The notes: generated from the letters alone by a model not told the origin. DNA of 64,000 bases from Micromonospora yangpuensis (GCF_900091615.1 NZ_FMIA01000002.1:1922001-1986000); one strand, 5' to 3'; counted from the first letter of the stretch, positions 34,683-44,191 are shown. A program made the numbers and translations.

Positions 34683-36045
34683 GTCCACCGGCACCGAGGT
34701 GGTGAATCCGGCGACCGGGGTGGTCGTGGCGGAGGTGGCGGCGGCGTCGGTCGAGGAGGTCGACGCGGCGATCGAACGGGCCCAGGTGGCGTACCGGTCG
34801 TGGCGGGAGGTCGCGCCGGCCGACCGGGCCCGGCTGCTGCGCCGGTTCGCCGCGCTTGTCGACGCCCACCTGGCGGAGCTGGCCGGGTTGGAGGTACGCA
34901 ACAGCGGGCACACCGTCGGCAACGCCCGGGGGGAGGCGGCCAACGTCCGGGACGTGCTCGACTACTACGCGGGCGCGCCGGAGCGGCTGACCGGCCGGCA
35001 GATCCCGGTCGCCGGTGGGCTGGACGTCACCTTCCACGAGCCGCTCGGTGTGGTCGGGGTGATCGTGCCGTGGAACTTCCCGATGCCGATCGCCGCCTGG
35101 GGGTTCGCCCCGGCGCTGGCGGCCGGCAACACGGTGGTGCTGAAGCCGGCCGAGTTGACCCCGCTGACCGCCCTGCGCCTGGCCGAGCTGGGCCGCGAGG
35201 CGGGCCTGCCGGACGGGGTGTTCACCGTGGTCACCGGGCGGGGTGACGTGGTCGGGCAGCGGTTCGTCACCCACCCGGCGGTGCGCAAGGTCTGCTTCAC
35301 CGGCTCCACCGAGGTCGGTACCCGGATCATGGCCGGCTGTGCCGAGCAGGTGAAACGGGTCACCCTGGAGCTGGGCGGCAAGAGCGCCAACCTGGTGTTC
35401 GCCGACGCCGACCTGGCGCGGGCGGCGGCCACCGCGCCGTACGCGGTCTTCGACAACGCCGGTCAGGACTGCTGCGCGCGGTCCCGGATCCTGGTCCAGC
35501 GCTCGGTGTACGACCGCTTCCTGGAGCTGCTCGAACCGGCGGTGCGCGCGGTGCGGGTGGCGGATCCGGCGCTGGAGAGCGCCGAGATGGGTCCGCTGAT
35601 CTCCGCCGGGCACCGGGACCAGGTCGCCGGGTACGTCGCCGACGCGCGGGTGGCGTTCACCGGCTCCTGCCCGGAGGGCCCCGGTTTCTGGTACGCCCCG
35701 ACGGTGCTGCTCGCCGACTCGCCGGCCGACCGGCACTGGCGGGAGGAGATCTTCGGTCCGGTGGTCTCGGTGCTGGCCTTCGACGACGAGGCCGACGCGG
35801 TCCGGCTGGCCAACGACACCGAGTACGGGCTCTCCGGCTCGATCTGGACCCGGGACGTGGGCCGGGCGATCCGGGTGGCACGCGGGGTCGAGGCGGGCAA
35901 CCTCAGCGTCAACTCACACTCGTCGGTGCGGTACGCGACCCCGTTCGGCGGCATGAAGCGTTCCGGGTTGGGGCGGGAACTGGGCCCGGACGCGTTGCAC
36001 GCCTTCACCGACGTGAAGAACGTCTTCATCGCAAGCGACGGGTGA
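34663..36045 (+). CDS. aldC: Aldehyde dehydrogenase
   Basis: A 460-residue NAD(P)-dependent aldehyde dehydrogenase that should oxidise the aldehyde formed in the glutamylated-amine pathway. GTG 34663 overlaps the ligase gene by 20 bases. Conserved points are the start of the catalytic core PWNFPMPIAAWG, the cofactor segment KPAELTPLTAL, FTGSTEVGTRI, general base Glu in LELGGKSANLVF, the catalytic Cys in AGQDCCARSR and the EIFGPVVSVL segment. The C-terminal FGGMKRSGLGRELG is also typical. The chain is slightly shorter than the common 480-500 residues. The symbol follows the M. tuberculosis neighbour of glnA4. Confidence 0.9.
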   Translation: MASNDSESTGTEVVNPATGVVVAEVAAASVEEVDAAIERAQVAYRSWREVAPADRARLLRRFAALVDAHLAELAGLEVRNSGHTVGNARGEAANVRDVLDYYAGAPERLTGRQIPVAGGLDVTFHEPLGVVGVIVPWNFPMPIAAWGFAPALAAGNTVVLKPAELTPLTALRLAELGREAGLPDGVFTVVTGRGDVVGQRFVTHPAVRKVCFTGSTEVGTRIMAGCAEQVKRVTLELGGKSANLVFADADLARAAATAPYAVFDNAGQDCCARSRILVQRSVYDRFLELLEPAVRAVRVADPALESAEMGPLISAGHRDQVAGYVADARVAFTGSCPEGPGFWYAPTVLLADSPADRHWREEIFGPVVSVLAFDDEADAVRLANDTEYGLSGSIWTRDVGRAIRVARGVEAGNLSVNSHSSVRYATPFGGMKRSGLGRELGPDALHAFTDVKNVFIASDG

Positions 36046-36062
36046 GAGATCCGGGAGGACGA

Positions 36063-36830
36063 GTGCGGGATCGGTTGCGGGACCGGGTGACCGTGGTCAC
36101 CGGGGCGGGTAGCGGCATCGGGCTGGCCACCGTGCGGCGGTTCGCCGCCGAGGGGGCCCGGGTGGTCTGCGTGGACATCGACGCCGAGGCGGGCCGGCGG
36201 GCCGCGGCGGAGGTCGACGGGGACTTCGTGGCGGCCGATGTCGCCGACGACACGGCGGTGCGGGAGCTCTTCGACACCGTCGTCGAGCGGCACGGCCGGG
36301 TGGACGTGTCGTTCCACAACGCGGGCATCTCCCCGCCGGAGGACGACTCGATCCTGACCACCGGGCTGGACGCCTGGGAACGGGTGCTGCGGGTCAACAC
36401 CACGAGCGTCTACCTCTGCTGCAAGCACGTCATACCGCACATGCGCCGGCAGGGGCGGGGTTCGATCATCAACACCGCCTCGTTCGTCGCCCTGATGGGG
36501 GCGGCGACCTCGCAGATCGCGTACACCGCGAGCAAGGGCGGGGTGCTGGCGATGACCAGGGAGCTGGGCGTGCAGTTCGCCCGGGAGGGGATCCGGGTCA
36601 ACGCGCTCTGCCCCGGCCCGGTCGCCACCCCGCTGCTCACCGAACTCTTCGCCGCCGACCCCGAGCGGGCCGCCCGCCGGCTGGTGCACGTGCCGATGGG
36701 CCGGTTCGGCGAGCCGGCCGAGATCGCCGCCGCGGTGGCCTTCCTGGCCAGCGACGACTCCTCGTTCATGACCGCCGCCCAGTTCGTGGTCGACGGTGGG
36801 ATCACCGGGGCGTACGTCACGCCGGTGTGA
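36063..36830 (+). CDS. Short-chain dehydrogenase/reductase
   Basis: A 255-residue classical SDR. GTG 36063 is preferred to GTG 36042 because GGAGG lies at 36054-36058. It has the cofactor motif VTGAGSGIGLA with Asp in VCVDID (NAD preference), NAG in FHNAGIS, the catalytic Ser after IINTASF, and YTASKGG for Tyr and Lys. It is the third gene of the glnA4-aldC-SDR operon, matching the SDR found with those genes in mycobacteria. It probably oxidises an alcohol intermediate of the same amine or amino-alcohol pathway. Confidence 0.9.
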   Translation: MRDRLRDRVTVVTGAGSGIGLATVRRFAAEGARVVCVDIDAEAGRRAAAEVDGDFVAADVADDTAVRELFDTVVERHGRVDVSFHNAGISPPEDDSILTTGLDAWERVLRVNTTSVYLCCKHVIPHMRRQGRGSIINTASFVALMGAATSQIAYTASKGGVLAMTRELGVQFAREGIRVNALCPGPVATPLLTELFAADPERAARRLVHVPMGRFGEPAEIAAAVAFLASDDSSFMTAAQFVVDGGITGAYVTPV

Positions 36831-36986
36831 GTCGGCCGGGGGCCGGGCCGCCCGGTCGGTCGACGGGTGGTCAGCGTCCGACCGACCGAATGCGTTACGT
36901 TGCTGATCCGACGGGGTACAAGGCCCGGCACGGCCGATGGAACAGGTCGCGTCGTCGTGGGTGATCGGCCGGAGCGGGGAGGGTGC

Positions 36987-39900
36987 ATGGGCTCGGCCCT
37001 GGAGGGCGCGGACAGTCTGCCCGGTACCCCCGGGCAGGTGTCGCCGCTGCTCGCCGCCGCCTTCACCGGCGGGGGCGAGATGGGTCGCCGGCTGGGCGGG
37101 TACGACTGGACCACCAGCGGGGTCGGTGCCCCCGGCCAGTGGCCGTCGGCGCTGCGCCACACGATCGGCATGCTGCTCTCCTCGGGCGCCCAGATAGTGC
37201 TGTTCTGGGGGCCGGAGCATCTCGCCTTCTACAACGACGCCTACCTGCCCACCATCGGTGACAAGCACCCCGGGGCGATCGGGCAGCCGGCCCGCGTCTG
37301 GTGGACGGAGACCTGGGAGGTGCTCGGGTCGTTGCTCGACGGGGTCCGTCGCAGCGGCCGGTCCTACCAGGCCCGGGACCATCCCTTCCTGCTGGACCGG
37401 TACGGCTTCCTGGAGGACGTCTACTTCGACGTCTCGTACGACCCGATCCTCAGCGACGACGGCACTGTCGACGGGGTGCTCTGTCTGGTCAACGAGACCA
37501 CCGGTCGGGTGCTGGGGGAGCGTCGACTGCGGGCGCTTGCCGAGTTGGGCGCCGCGCTGGCCGAGGGCGGTAGCGGCGCGGAGCTGGGCCGGGCCACCGC
37601 CGACGTGCTCGACCGGCACCGGGCGGACGTACCCTTCGGATTTGTCTGTCTGCGTGCCGAGCACGGCGCGGTGACCCTGGACGGGGTCAGCGGCCTGGAC
37701 GCGGCCCACCCGGTCCGCTTCGACCCGGCCGACCTGGTGCGCCGGGTCGAATCCGGTGGTGCCACCACCGTCGCGGTGGCCGACCTGCTCGACGTGGTCC
37801 CCGCCGACGCCGCCGAGCAGGCCATGGTGCTGCCGATCACGGCCACCAACGAGCTGGTCGGCGTGCTGGTGGTGGGGGTGGCCCGCCGGTTGCCGCTCGG
37901 CGACGACTACCGGAACTTCTTCGACCTGGTGGCCGCGCAGGTCTCCGGGGCCGCCGGCCGGCAGCGGGTGTACGAGCAGGAGCGGGCCCGGGCCGCCGAG
38001 CTGGCCGCGCTGGACCGTGCCAAGACCAACTTCTTCGCCAACGTCAGCCACGAGTTCCGCACCCCGCTGACCCTGGTGCTGGGGCCGCTGGAGGAGCTGC
38101 TCGCCGACACCCACCTCGACGCGGCGCACACCGAGCGGCTCACCATGATGCACCGCAACGCGCTGCGGCTGCTCAAGCTGGTCAACACGGTGCTCGACTT
38201 CTCCCGCCTGGAGTCCGGCCGGTTGACCGCCCGCTACCAGCCCACCGACCTGGCCGACTACACCGCCCGACTGGCCAGCACGTTCCGTTCGGCGACCGAC
38301 CGGGCCGGCCTGCGGCTGGTGGTGGACTGCCCACCGCTGCCCGCGCCGGTCTTCGTCGACCGGGACATGTGGGAGAAGGTCGTCCTCAACCTGGTCTCCA
38401 ACGCGGTGAAGTTCACCTTCGACGGCGAGATCCGGGTCCGGATGCGGGCGGTGGACGGCACCGCCCGGCTGGAGGTCGTCGACACCGGCGTGGGGATCGC
38501 CGAGAGCGAGCTGCCGCAGGTCTTCGAGCGTTTCCACCGGGTGCCGGGGGTCCGGTCCCGGACCCACGAGGGCACCGGCATCGGGCTCGCCCTGGTGCGG
38601 GAGCTGGTCGAGATGCACGGTGGTGAGGTCGCCGTGCACAGCCGGGTCGAGCAGGGCAGCACCTTCACCGTCAGCCTTCCGTTCGGCGCCGGTCACCTGC
38701 CCGCCGAGCAGGTGGCGGCGACGACCGCGCTGCCCACCGGCGAGCCGGAGCAGGCCCGGCTCTGGGCCGCCGAGACCCTGCTCTGGACCAGCGCGGACCG
38801 GTCGGCGTCGGCGACCTCCGCCAGCGGCCCGACCGGGATGGCCGACGGATCGACCGGAGCCGGTGCCGGCGCGCCGGCCGGCCGGATCCTGGTCGTCGAC
38901 GACAACGTGGACCTGCGCGAGCACGTCACCCGGCTGCTGCGACCGGACTGGGAGGTGGTGGCCGCGGCCGACGGCGTCGAGGCGCTCGCCCAGGCCACCC
39001 GTATCCCGTTCGACCTGGTGCTCACCGACGTGATGATGCCCCGCCTGGACGGCTTCGGGCTGGTCACCGCGCTGCGGGCCGATCCGCGTACCCGGCACGT
39101 GCCGATCGTGCTGCTCTCCGCCCGGGCCGGGTCGGCCGAGGCGGTCGCCGGCCTCTCCGTCGGTGCCGACGACTACCTGACCAAGCCCTTCTCCGGGCAG
39201 GAGCTGATCGCCCGGGTCCGGGCCAACGTCGAGCTGGGGCAGCTGCGTGGGCAGATCATCCGGCGGCTGCGCGCGCTGGCCGACGCGGCGGTCGCGGTCA
39301 ACACCGCCCGGTCCACCGCGGACGTGCTGCGGATCGCCGCCCGACACGCGCTCGGTTTCGCCGAGGCGGCCCGGGTCGTCGTCGCCACCCCCGAGGCCCG
39401 GTTCGAGGCCGACGGCGGTGGCCGGGCGGCCGAGCCGCCCACCGTGCTGCCGCTGACCGGCACCACCGACGAGCAGCTCGGCGAGCTGCGGGTCTGGCAC
39501 CGCGACAGCGCCGGCACCGACACCGACCAGGCGGCTCTGGCCGAGCTGGCCCGGCTGGTCGGGGTACGCCTGGAGAACGCCCAGCTCTACGAGGCCGAGC
39601 ACCGGATCGCCACCACGTTGCAGCACAGCCTGCTGCCCCGGTCGCTGCCGCAACTGCCCGGCGCGGTGATCGCCAGCCGCTACCTGCCCGGCACCGCCGA
39701 CGTCGAGGTCGGCGGCGACTGGTACGACGTGATCGGGATGGCCGACGATGAACTCGTCCTGGCCATCGGCGACGTGGTCGGCAAGGGCGTGCGCGCCGCC
39801 GCCGCCATGGGCCAGCTGCGCAACGCGCTGCGGGCGTACGTCATGGAGGGCTTCGACCCCGGTGTGGCGTTGACCCGGCTGAACCGGCTGGTCGGTTCCA

Positions 39901-40676
39901 CCGAGAGCCGCTCGTTCGCCACCGTGTTCTGTCTCTGGTTCTCCCCACGCACCGGTCGGCTGCGGTACGCCAGCGCCGGGCACCCGTCCCCGCTGCTGAT
40001 CCGAGGAGACGACGTGGCGTTCCTGCATGACCGGGCGCTCGGTCCGCCCGTCGGCGCGATACCGGGCACCGTCTACCGCACCGTCGAGGGGGAGTTGGCC
40101 ACGGGCAGCCGGCTGCTGCTCTACACCGACGGTCTGATCGAGGACCGGCAGATCGGCATCGACGCCGCGCTGGACCAGCTCCGGGTCGACGCGAGCAGCC
40201 GGAGCGAGCACGTCGCCGACCTGGTCGACACGGTGGTGGAACGGGTCGGCACCCGGCGACGCCGCGACGACGTGGCGGTGCTGGCGCTGCAGGCCACCGA
40301 GTTGAACCGGTTCACCCTGCGCCTGCCGGCCGAGCCGACCCGGTTGAGCGTGCTGCGCAAGCGGCTGGAGGACTTCCTGGTCGCCCACGACGTGGGCGAG
40401 ACCGACCTGTTCGACCTGACCGTGGCGGTCTCCGAGGCCGCCGCGAACGCGATCGAGCACCCGGTCGCCCCGAACGACCCGACGATCAGCGTGGAGGTGA
40501 CCATCGTCGACCGCACGGTGGTGGCCACGGTGCGCGACAGCGGGCAGTGGCGGGAGTCCACCGGCGCCGGTTTCCGGGGCCGGGGCCTGTCGCTGATCAG
40601 GGCGCTCGGTGAGCTGTCGGTCCGGCGTACTCCGACCGGCACGGAGCTGACCCTGCGCCGGCAGCTCCAACCCTGA
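36987..40676 (+). CDS. Multidomain sensor: PAS-GAF-histidine kinase-receiver-SpoIIE phosphatase-RsbW-like kinase
   Basis: A 1229-residue soluble signalling protein; ATG 36987 follows GGGGAGGG. In order: PAS (about 30-170), GAF (180-330), HisKA with SHEFRTPLTLVLGPLEE (His near 354), HATPase with NLVSNAVKF and the G boxes DTGVGIAE and GTGIGLALV, a receiver (632-750) with DD, phospho-acceptor Asp in LVLTDVMMP and Lys in YLTKPF, a GAF-like part, a SpoIIE/PP2C phosphatase (905-1100; GGDWYDVI, GDVVGKG, SAGHPSP) and an RsbW-like HATPase at the end (AVSEAAANAIEHP). All active-site residues seen are intact. It joins two-component and partner-switching modules in one chain. The convergent STAS gene next door is the obvious substrate. 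Confidence 0.92.
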   Translation: MGSALEGADSLPGTPGQVSPLLAAAFTGGGEMGRRLGGYDWTTSGVGAPGQWPSALRHTIGMLLSSGAQIVLFWGPEHLAFYNDAYLPTIGDKHPGAIGQPARVWWTETWEVLGSLLDGVRRSGRSYQARDHPFLLDRYGFLEDVYFDVSYDPILSDDGTVDGVLCLVNETTGRVLGERRLRALAELGAALAEGGSGAELGRATADVLDRHRADVPFGFVCLRAEHGAVTLDGVSGLDAAHPVRFDPADLVRRVESGGATTVAVADLLDVVPADAAEQAMVLPITATNELVGVLVVGVARRLPLGDDYRNFFDLVAAQVSGAAGRQRVYEQERARAAELAALDRAKTNFFANVSHEFRTPLTLVLGPLEELLADTHLDAAHTERLTMMHRNALRLLKLVNTVLDFSRLESGRLTARYQPTDLADYTARLASTFRSATDRAGLRLVVDCPPLPAPVFVDRDMWEKVVLNLVSNAVKFTFDGEIRVRMRAVDGTARLEVVDTGVGIAESELPQVFERFHRVPGVRSRTHEGTGIGLALVRELVEMHGGEVAVHSRVEQGSTFTVSLPFGAGHLPAEQVAATTALPTGEPEQARLWAAETLLWTSADRSASATSASGPTGMADGSTGAGAGAPAGRILVVDDNVDLREHVTRLLRPDWEVVAAADGVEALAQATRIPFDLVLTDVMMPRLDGFGLVTALRADPRTRHVPIVLLSARAGSAEAVAGLSVGADDYLTKPFSGQELIARVRANVELGQLRGQIIRRLRALADAAVAVNTARSTADVLRIAARHALGFAEAARVVVATPEARFEADGGGRAAEPPTVLPLTGTTDEQLGELRVWHRDSAGTDTDQAALAELARLVGVRLENAQLYEAEHRIATTLQHSLLPRSLPQLPGAVIASRYLPGTADVEVGGDWYDVIGMADDELVLAIGDVVGKGVRAAAAMGQLRNALRAYVMEGFDPGVALTRLNRLVGSTESRSFATVFCLWFSPRTGRLRYASAGHPSPLLIRGDDVAFLHDRALGPPVGAIPGTVYRTVEGELATGSRLLLYTDGLIEDRQIGIDAALDQLRVDASSRSEHVADLVDTVVERVGTRRRRDDVAVLALQATELNRFTLRLPAEPTRLSVLRKRLEDFLVAHDVGETDLFDLTVAVSEAAANAIEHPVAPNDPTISVEVTIVDRTVVATVRDSGQWRESTGAGFRGRGLSLIRALGELSVRRTPTGTELTLRRQLQP

Positions 40677-40744
40677 CCGGCCGCCGCCGGTGGGACGGCC
40701 CGCGACCGGCGGAGCGCGGCCCGCGGCCGGCGATCAGCCCCCGC

Positions 40745-41065
40745 TCAGGCCGGTGGTGCGGCCAGCCAGGCCTGCCCGGAGAGGCCGGAGATCTCCAGGA
40801 TCCGGCTGACCTGACGCGAGGGCAGCACGGTGAGGGTGGTGGGGAAGCGCTGGGCGAGCTGGACCACGGCGTGGATCGCCGCCGAGTCGAAGAAGGTCAC
40901 CGCCCGCAGGTCCAGGGTGACCCGCTCGGCGGGCTCGCGCAGGGCGGTGTGCAGCATGTCGTCGGCGGTCATCATGTCGACCTCGCCGCTGACCACGACG
41001 CTCAGGTGGTCGCCGTCGAGCTCGGCGCTGGCCGTGAAGACGGGAGATGGCCCCGCTTGATCCAC
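40745..41065 (-). CDS. STAS-domain anti-sigma factor antagonist
   Basis: A 106-residue protein starting at GTG 41065 after AAGGTGGG. It has the STAS fold signature: a beta start (LSVVVSGEVDMMTADDML), then VTLDLRAVTFFDSAAIHAVV, in which Ser of FDSAAIH is the position phosphorylated in RsbV/SpoIIAA proteins. These proteins release sigma factors by binding anti-sigma kinases when dephosphorylated. The convergent neighbour carries both a SpoIIE phosphatase and an RsbW-like kinase, so one protein could both phosphorylate and dephosphorylate this antagonist. No sigma factor is encoded nearby. Confidence 0.9.
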   Translation of the reverse strand: MDQAGPSPVFTASAELDGDHLSVVVSGEVDMMTADDMLHTALREPAERVTLDLRAVTFFDSAAIHAVVQLAQRFPTTLTVLPSRQVSRILEISGLSGQAWLAAPPA

Positions 41066-41120
41066 GGTCCCACCTTGGCACAGCGGGCAGCACGGGGCAA
41101 CAACCCGACCCCGGCCGCCG

Positions 41121-41161
41121 GTGACGGTCGTCACCACGGTGGCCGGCGATAGGCTTACCGC
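41121..41161 (+). promoter_or_regulatory. map promoter with inverted repeat; probable leaderless start
   Basis: TAGGCT at 41150-41155 fits a -10 box with its transcription start at or next to ATG 41162, leaving no room for a ribosome-binding site. Upstream, GTGACG-GT-CGTCAC (41121-41134) is an inverted repeat near the -35 position, between the divergent STAS and map genes. Confidence 0.5.
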
Positions 41162-42019
41162 ATGACCGTCCGTGCGCCGCTCACCCCTGGCACGCTCTCC
41201 CCGTGGCGGGCGGTTCCCGCCCACATCGTCCGCCCCGAGTACGTGGGCCGCAAGAGTCCGAGCCAGTGGCGCGGCTCGCACGTGCAGACACCCGAGACGA
41301 TCGAGCGGATGCGGGTCGCCGGTCGGCTCGCCGCCCAGGCCACCCAGCTCGCCGGCGAGCACTGCAAACCCGGGGTGACCACCGACGAGATCGACCGGGT
41401 GGTGCACGAGTTCCTCTGCGACCACGGCGCGTACCCGTCGACGCTGGGCTACAAGGGCTTTCCGAAGTCCTGCTGCACCAGCCTCAACGAGGTGATCTGC
41501 CACGGCATCCCGGACTCCACGGTGCTGCACGACGGCGATATCATCAACGTCGACGTGACCGCGTACCTCGACGGGGTGCACGGCGACACCGACGCCACCT
41601 TCTGCGTCGGCGAGGTCAGCGAGGAAGCCCGGCTGCTGGTGGAGCGCACCCACGAGGCGATGATGCGGGGCATCCGGGCGGTGGCCCCGGGCCGGCAGAT
41701 CAACGTCATCGGCCGGGTCATCGAGTCGTACGCCAAGCGGTTCGGCTACGGCGTGGTCCGGGACTTCACCGGCCACGGCATCGGCGAGGCCTTCCACAGC
41801 GGGCTCTACGTGCCGCACTACGACAGCCCGCGCCCCACCGACATCATGGAGCCGGGGATGACCTTCACCATCGAGCCGATGATCACCCTGGGCACCTACC
41901 AGTACGACACCTGGGACGACGGCTGGACGGTGGTGACCAAGGACCGCAGGTGGACCGCGCAGTTCGAGCACACGATCGTGGTGACCGACAGCGGCCACGA
42001 GATCCTCACCCTGGTGTGA
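41162..42019 (+). CDS. map: Methionine aminopeptidase, type I
   Basis: A 285-residue cytoplasmic metalloprotease that removes the initiator Met. The five metal ligands appear in order: Asp in INVDVTAYL, Asp in GDTDATF, His in [10 protein letters not shown], Glu in FTIEPMI and Glu in AQFEHTIVV. The substrate-pocket CHGIPDS is present. About 40 residues precede the catalytic domain, with the SH3-contacting type motif (PEYVGR) of actinobacterial MapB. Its place near glnA4 matches M. tuberculosis mapB. The start appears leaderless. The following transporter gene overlaps its stop codon by four bases. Confidence 0.96.
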   Translation: MTVRAPLTPGTLSPWRAVPAHIVRPEYVGRKSPSQWRGSHVQTPETIERMRVAGRLAAQATQLAGEHCKPGVTTDEIDRVVHEFLCDHGAYPSTLGYKGFPKSCCTSLNEVICHGIPDSTVLHDGDIINVDVTAYLDGVHGDTDATFCVGEVSEEARLLVERTHEAMMRGIRAVAPGRQINVIGRVIESYAKRFGYGVVRDFTGHGIGEAFHSGLYVPHYDSPRPTDIMEPGMTFTIEPMITLGTYQYDTWDDGWTVVTKDRRWTAQFEHTIVVTDSGHEILTLV

Positions 42020-42726
42020 CCGACACCCCCGCCGCGCTGCGTGAGGCGCACCACGCGGACGTCTCCGGCGGCTGGCTGCGGCCGGCGGTGTTCGGGGCGA
42101 TGGACGGCCTGGTCACCAACATCGCCCTGATCGCGGGCGTGGGCGGTGGCGGGGTCTCGCCGCGCAGCATCGTGCTCACCGGCACCGCCGGCCTGGTCGC
42201 CGGGGCGATCTCGATGGGGCTGGGGGAGTACACCAGCGTCCGCTCGGCCAACGAGCAGGTGGCCGCCGAGGTCGCCAAGGAACGCCGCGAGCTGGAACGG
42301 CACCCCGAGACGGAGGCCCGGGAGCTGGCCGACATCTGGGTCGCCCGGGGACTGCCCCGGGAGCTGGCGACCCAGGTCGCCGACACGCTCGCGCGCAACC
42401 CCGACGAGGCGCTGCGGGTGCACGTCCGGGAGGAGTTGGGCGTCGACCCGGACGACCAGCCCAGCCCCTGGGCGGCGGCGATCTCGTCGTTCCTGTTCTT
42501 CTCGATCGGGGCGCTCGTGCCGCTGCTGAGCTACCTGCTCGGTTTCACCAGCCTCTGGTTGGCGCTCGGCATCGGTGGGGTGGGGCTCTTCGCCGCCGGG
42601 GCGATCGTGGCCCGGTTCACCAACCGACCCTGGTGGACCAGCGGCCTGCGGCAGCTCCTGCTCGGCGCGGCGGCAGCCGCCGCCACCTACCTGGTAGGCG
42701 CCCTCATCGGCATCCAAGGCCTGTAA
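42016..42726 (+). CDS. VIT1/CCC1-family metal transporter
   Basis: A 236-residue membrane protein starting at GTG 42016 (GTGA overlap with map). The first helix carries the family signature [20 protein letters not shown] Gly-rich second helix ([17 protein letters not shown]) is followed by a charged cytoplasmic helix pair ([19 protein letters not shown]) and three C-terminal membrane helices. Homologues move Fe2+ or Mn2+ out of the cytosol or into stores. Its TAA stop codon is formed by the first three bases of a 53-bp dispersed repeat. Confidence 0.88.
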   Translation: MTDTPAALREAHHADVSGGWLRPAVFGAMDGLVTNIALIAGVGGGGVSPRSIVLTGTAGLVAGAISMGLGEYTSVRSANEQVAAEVAKERRELERHPETEARELADIWVARGLPRELATQVADTLARNPDEALRVHVREELGVDPDDQPSPWAAAISSFLFFSIGALVPLLSYLLGFTSLWLALGIGGVGLFAAGAIVARFTNRPWWTSGLRQLLLGAAAAAATYLVGALIGIQGL

Positions 42727-42776
42727 GGAAGGGCCCCCTGTTAACGCATTCGGTAGAGAAGGGTTCCCCTCTCACC
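42724..42776 (+). repeat. 53-bp dispersed repeat, copy A
   Basis: It runs from TAAGGAAGGGCCCCCTGTTA to CCCCTCTCACC. Its reverse complement recurs at 44306-44358 with about five differences. The last third folds into a hairpin (GAGAAGGG-tt-CCCCTCTC), so it may also end transcription of the map-VIT operon. Confidence 0.85.
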
Positions 42777-42857
42777 GGCCCCGCGAGCCGGGGGCGGCAG
42801 GTGGCGGCGCGGTGAGGCAGGGGCGGCAGGTGTCAGCGGCCCCGTGGCCCGGGGACG

Positions 42858-43652
42858 TCAGGGGGTGGTGAGTAGTTCGTCCACGGTGCCGTCGACGGGA
42901 CGGCCCCGGGCGGCCAGCTCCTCGGCCTGCCGGGCCAGCACCGCGCCCACCTCGATCATGTCCGCGCCGGCCAGACCGGTACGCCGGACCGCGTCCCCGG
43001 GATCGCGGAAGTAGGTCCGGGTCAGCAGCCCGGTCACCGTCGCCGCCACCAGCCGGGCCTCGGCGAGCATCAACAGCGCCTGGTCGGTCTCGTACCACTC
43101 GGCCAACCGGGCGGCTCGGGCGTGCGCGGCACAGCCCCGGTACCACGCCTGCCGGGCGGCGGTGCTGAACTCGACGGGTCGGGCCCGGGCCAGCTGGGCG
43201 AGGTGCTCGTCGCGCAGGCGGGGCAGCCAGCCCGACGGGTCGTACAGTTCCCGGGTGGTGACGTACCGGTCGGCGGTCAACGGCCAGAGCGGGGTCAGCA
43301 GCCGGGCCTGGCGCAGGTACTCGTCGGCGCCGACGACGGTCAGGTCGACCAGGATGCCGTCCACCCGGCGGACCGCCGGCAGTGGACCGGTACCCGGGCG
43401 GTAGGTGACCACCAGCAGACCCGCCTCGGCGTCGCCACCGCCGTCGTCGTCGGTGTGCGCCAACGGCCCGTGTACGGCGACCGCGAGCACCTCGGCCGGA
43501 AACCGCCGCCGGACCTCCTCGGCGACCTGCCCGGCGACCCGCCACCGGGTATCCGTCGGGCGGGTGTCACCGGTCCGGTGGTCCGGATCTGCCTCGCCCG
43601 CCGGCAGCCGGTCGGCTCCGGTCGGGGTGGCCGTCTCCTGCCCCGTCTCCAT
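42858..43652 (-). CDS. Nucleotidyltransferase-like protein
   Basis: A 264-residue soluble protein. Residues 38-90 resemble the palm of MNT-type nucleotidyltransferases (AEVLAVAVHGPLAHTDDD, a strand GLLVVTY, then ILVDLTVV), but the usual GS-x-x-x-x-D-x-D motif is not clear, so catalytic capacity is doubtful. The C-terminal half is helical (TAARQAWYRGCAAHARAARL), as in kanamycin-nucleotidyltransferase-like proteins. It lies between the inverted copies of the 53-bp repeat with one other gene and shows normal high-GC codon use. The family call is tentative. Confidence 0.55.
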   Translation of the reverse strand: METGQETATPTGADRLPAGEADPDHRTGDTRPTDTRWRVAGQVAEEVRRRFPAEVLAVAVHGPLAHTDDDGGGDAEAGLLVVTYRPGTGPLPAVRRVDGILVDLTVVGADEYLRQARLLTPLWPLTADRYVTTRELYDPSGWLPRLRDEHLAQLARARPVEFSTAARQAWYRGCAAHARAARLAEWYETDQALLMLAEARLVAATVTGLLTRTYFRDPGDAVRRTGLAGADMIEVGAVLARQAEELAARGRPVDGTVDELLTTP

Positions 43653-43717
43653 GCCGTACCGCCCTCAGCTCGTCGCTCCGCCACACGCTAAACGACCGGA
43701 GTGGCGGGGCGAGGCGG

Positions 43718-44191
43718 TCAGGCGGACCCGGGTGGAATCGGGGTCAGGCGGAAGATGCGGATCTCCCGGCCGCCGGCCCGCTGCACGTACGTCTGGTACG
43801 CCGGCCACTCGGCGACCAGCAGCCGCCACAGCCGGTCACGTTCGGCGCCGGTGGCCAGGGCCGCGTGCACCGGGAACCGGCGGCCCCCGACGGCCACCTC
43901 GGCGGCCGGCTGGGCGAGCAGGTTCAACGACCAGGCGGGCTGGTGCGGCTGCCCCCAGTTCGACCCGATCACCACGTACGCGTCGCCGTCGGACACGTAC
44001 AGCAGGGGGTTGCTGCGGGGCTGCCCGGAGCGGCGGCCGGTGGTGGTGATGATCAGGGACGGCAGCAGACCGAGCGCCACCACCCGACCACTGGTGAGTC
44101 GACCGATCAGGCGGTCGGCCGGGACGAGCAGACGGACGGCGGCACCGAACCAACGGTGGTGCCCCAACCGGCGGGTGAGCGTTGCCATCAT
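43718..44191 (-). CDS. Deazaflavin (F420)-dependent nitroreductase-family protein
   Basis: A 157-residue protein of the Ddn/Rv3547 split-barrel family. Typical segments are TTTGRRSGQPRSNPLLYV, then VVIGSNWGQPHQPAWSLNL (cofactor phosphate and deazaflavin contacts) and a C-terminal WPAYQTYVQRAG. These enzymes reduce nitro compounds or quinones with F420H2. ATG 44191 or the adjacent ATG 44188 may be the start; GTG/ATG starts further upstream give an unrelated Arg/Ser-rich extension. It is transcribed towards the nucleotidyltransferase-like gene with a 65-base gap. Confidence 0.8.
   Translation of the reverse strand: MMATLTRRLGHHRWFGAAVRLLVPADRLIGRLTSGRVVALGLLPSLIITTTGRRSGQPRSNPLLYVSDGDAYVVIGSNWGQPHQPAWSLNLLAQPAAEVAVGGRRFPVHAALATGAERDRLWRLLVAEWPAYQTYVQRAGGREIRIFRLTPIPPGSA

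Noticed and set aside
36867..36986. Earlier in-frame GTG starts for the multidomain kinase
   Set aside because: The upstream residues have no domain features, whereas ATG 36987 has GGGGAGGG in front.
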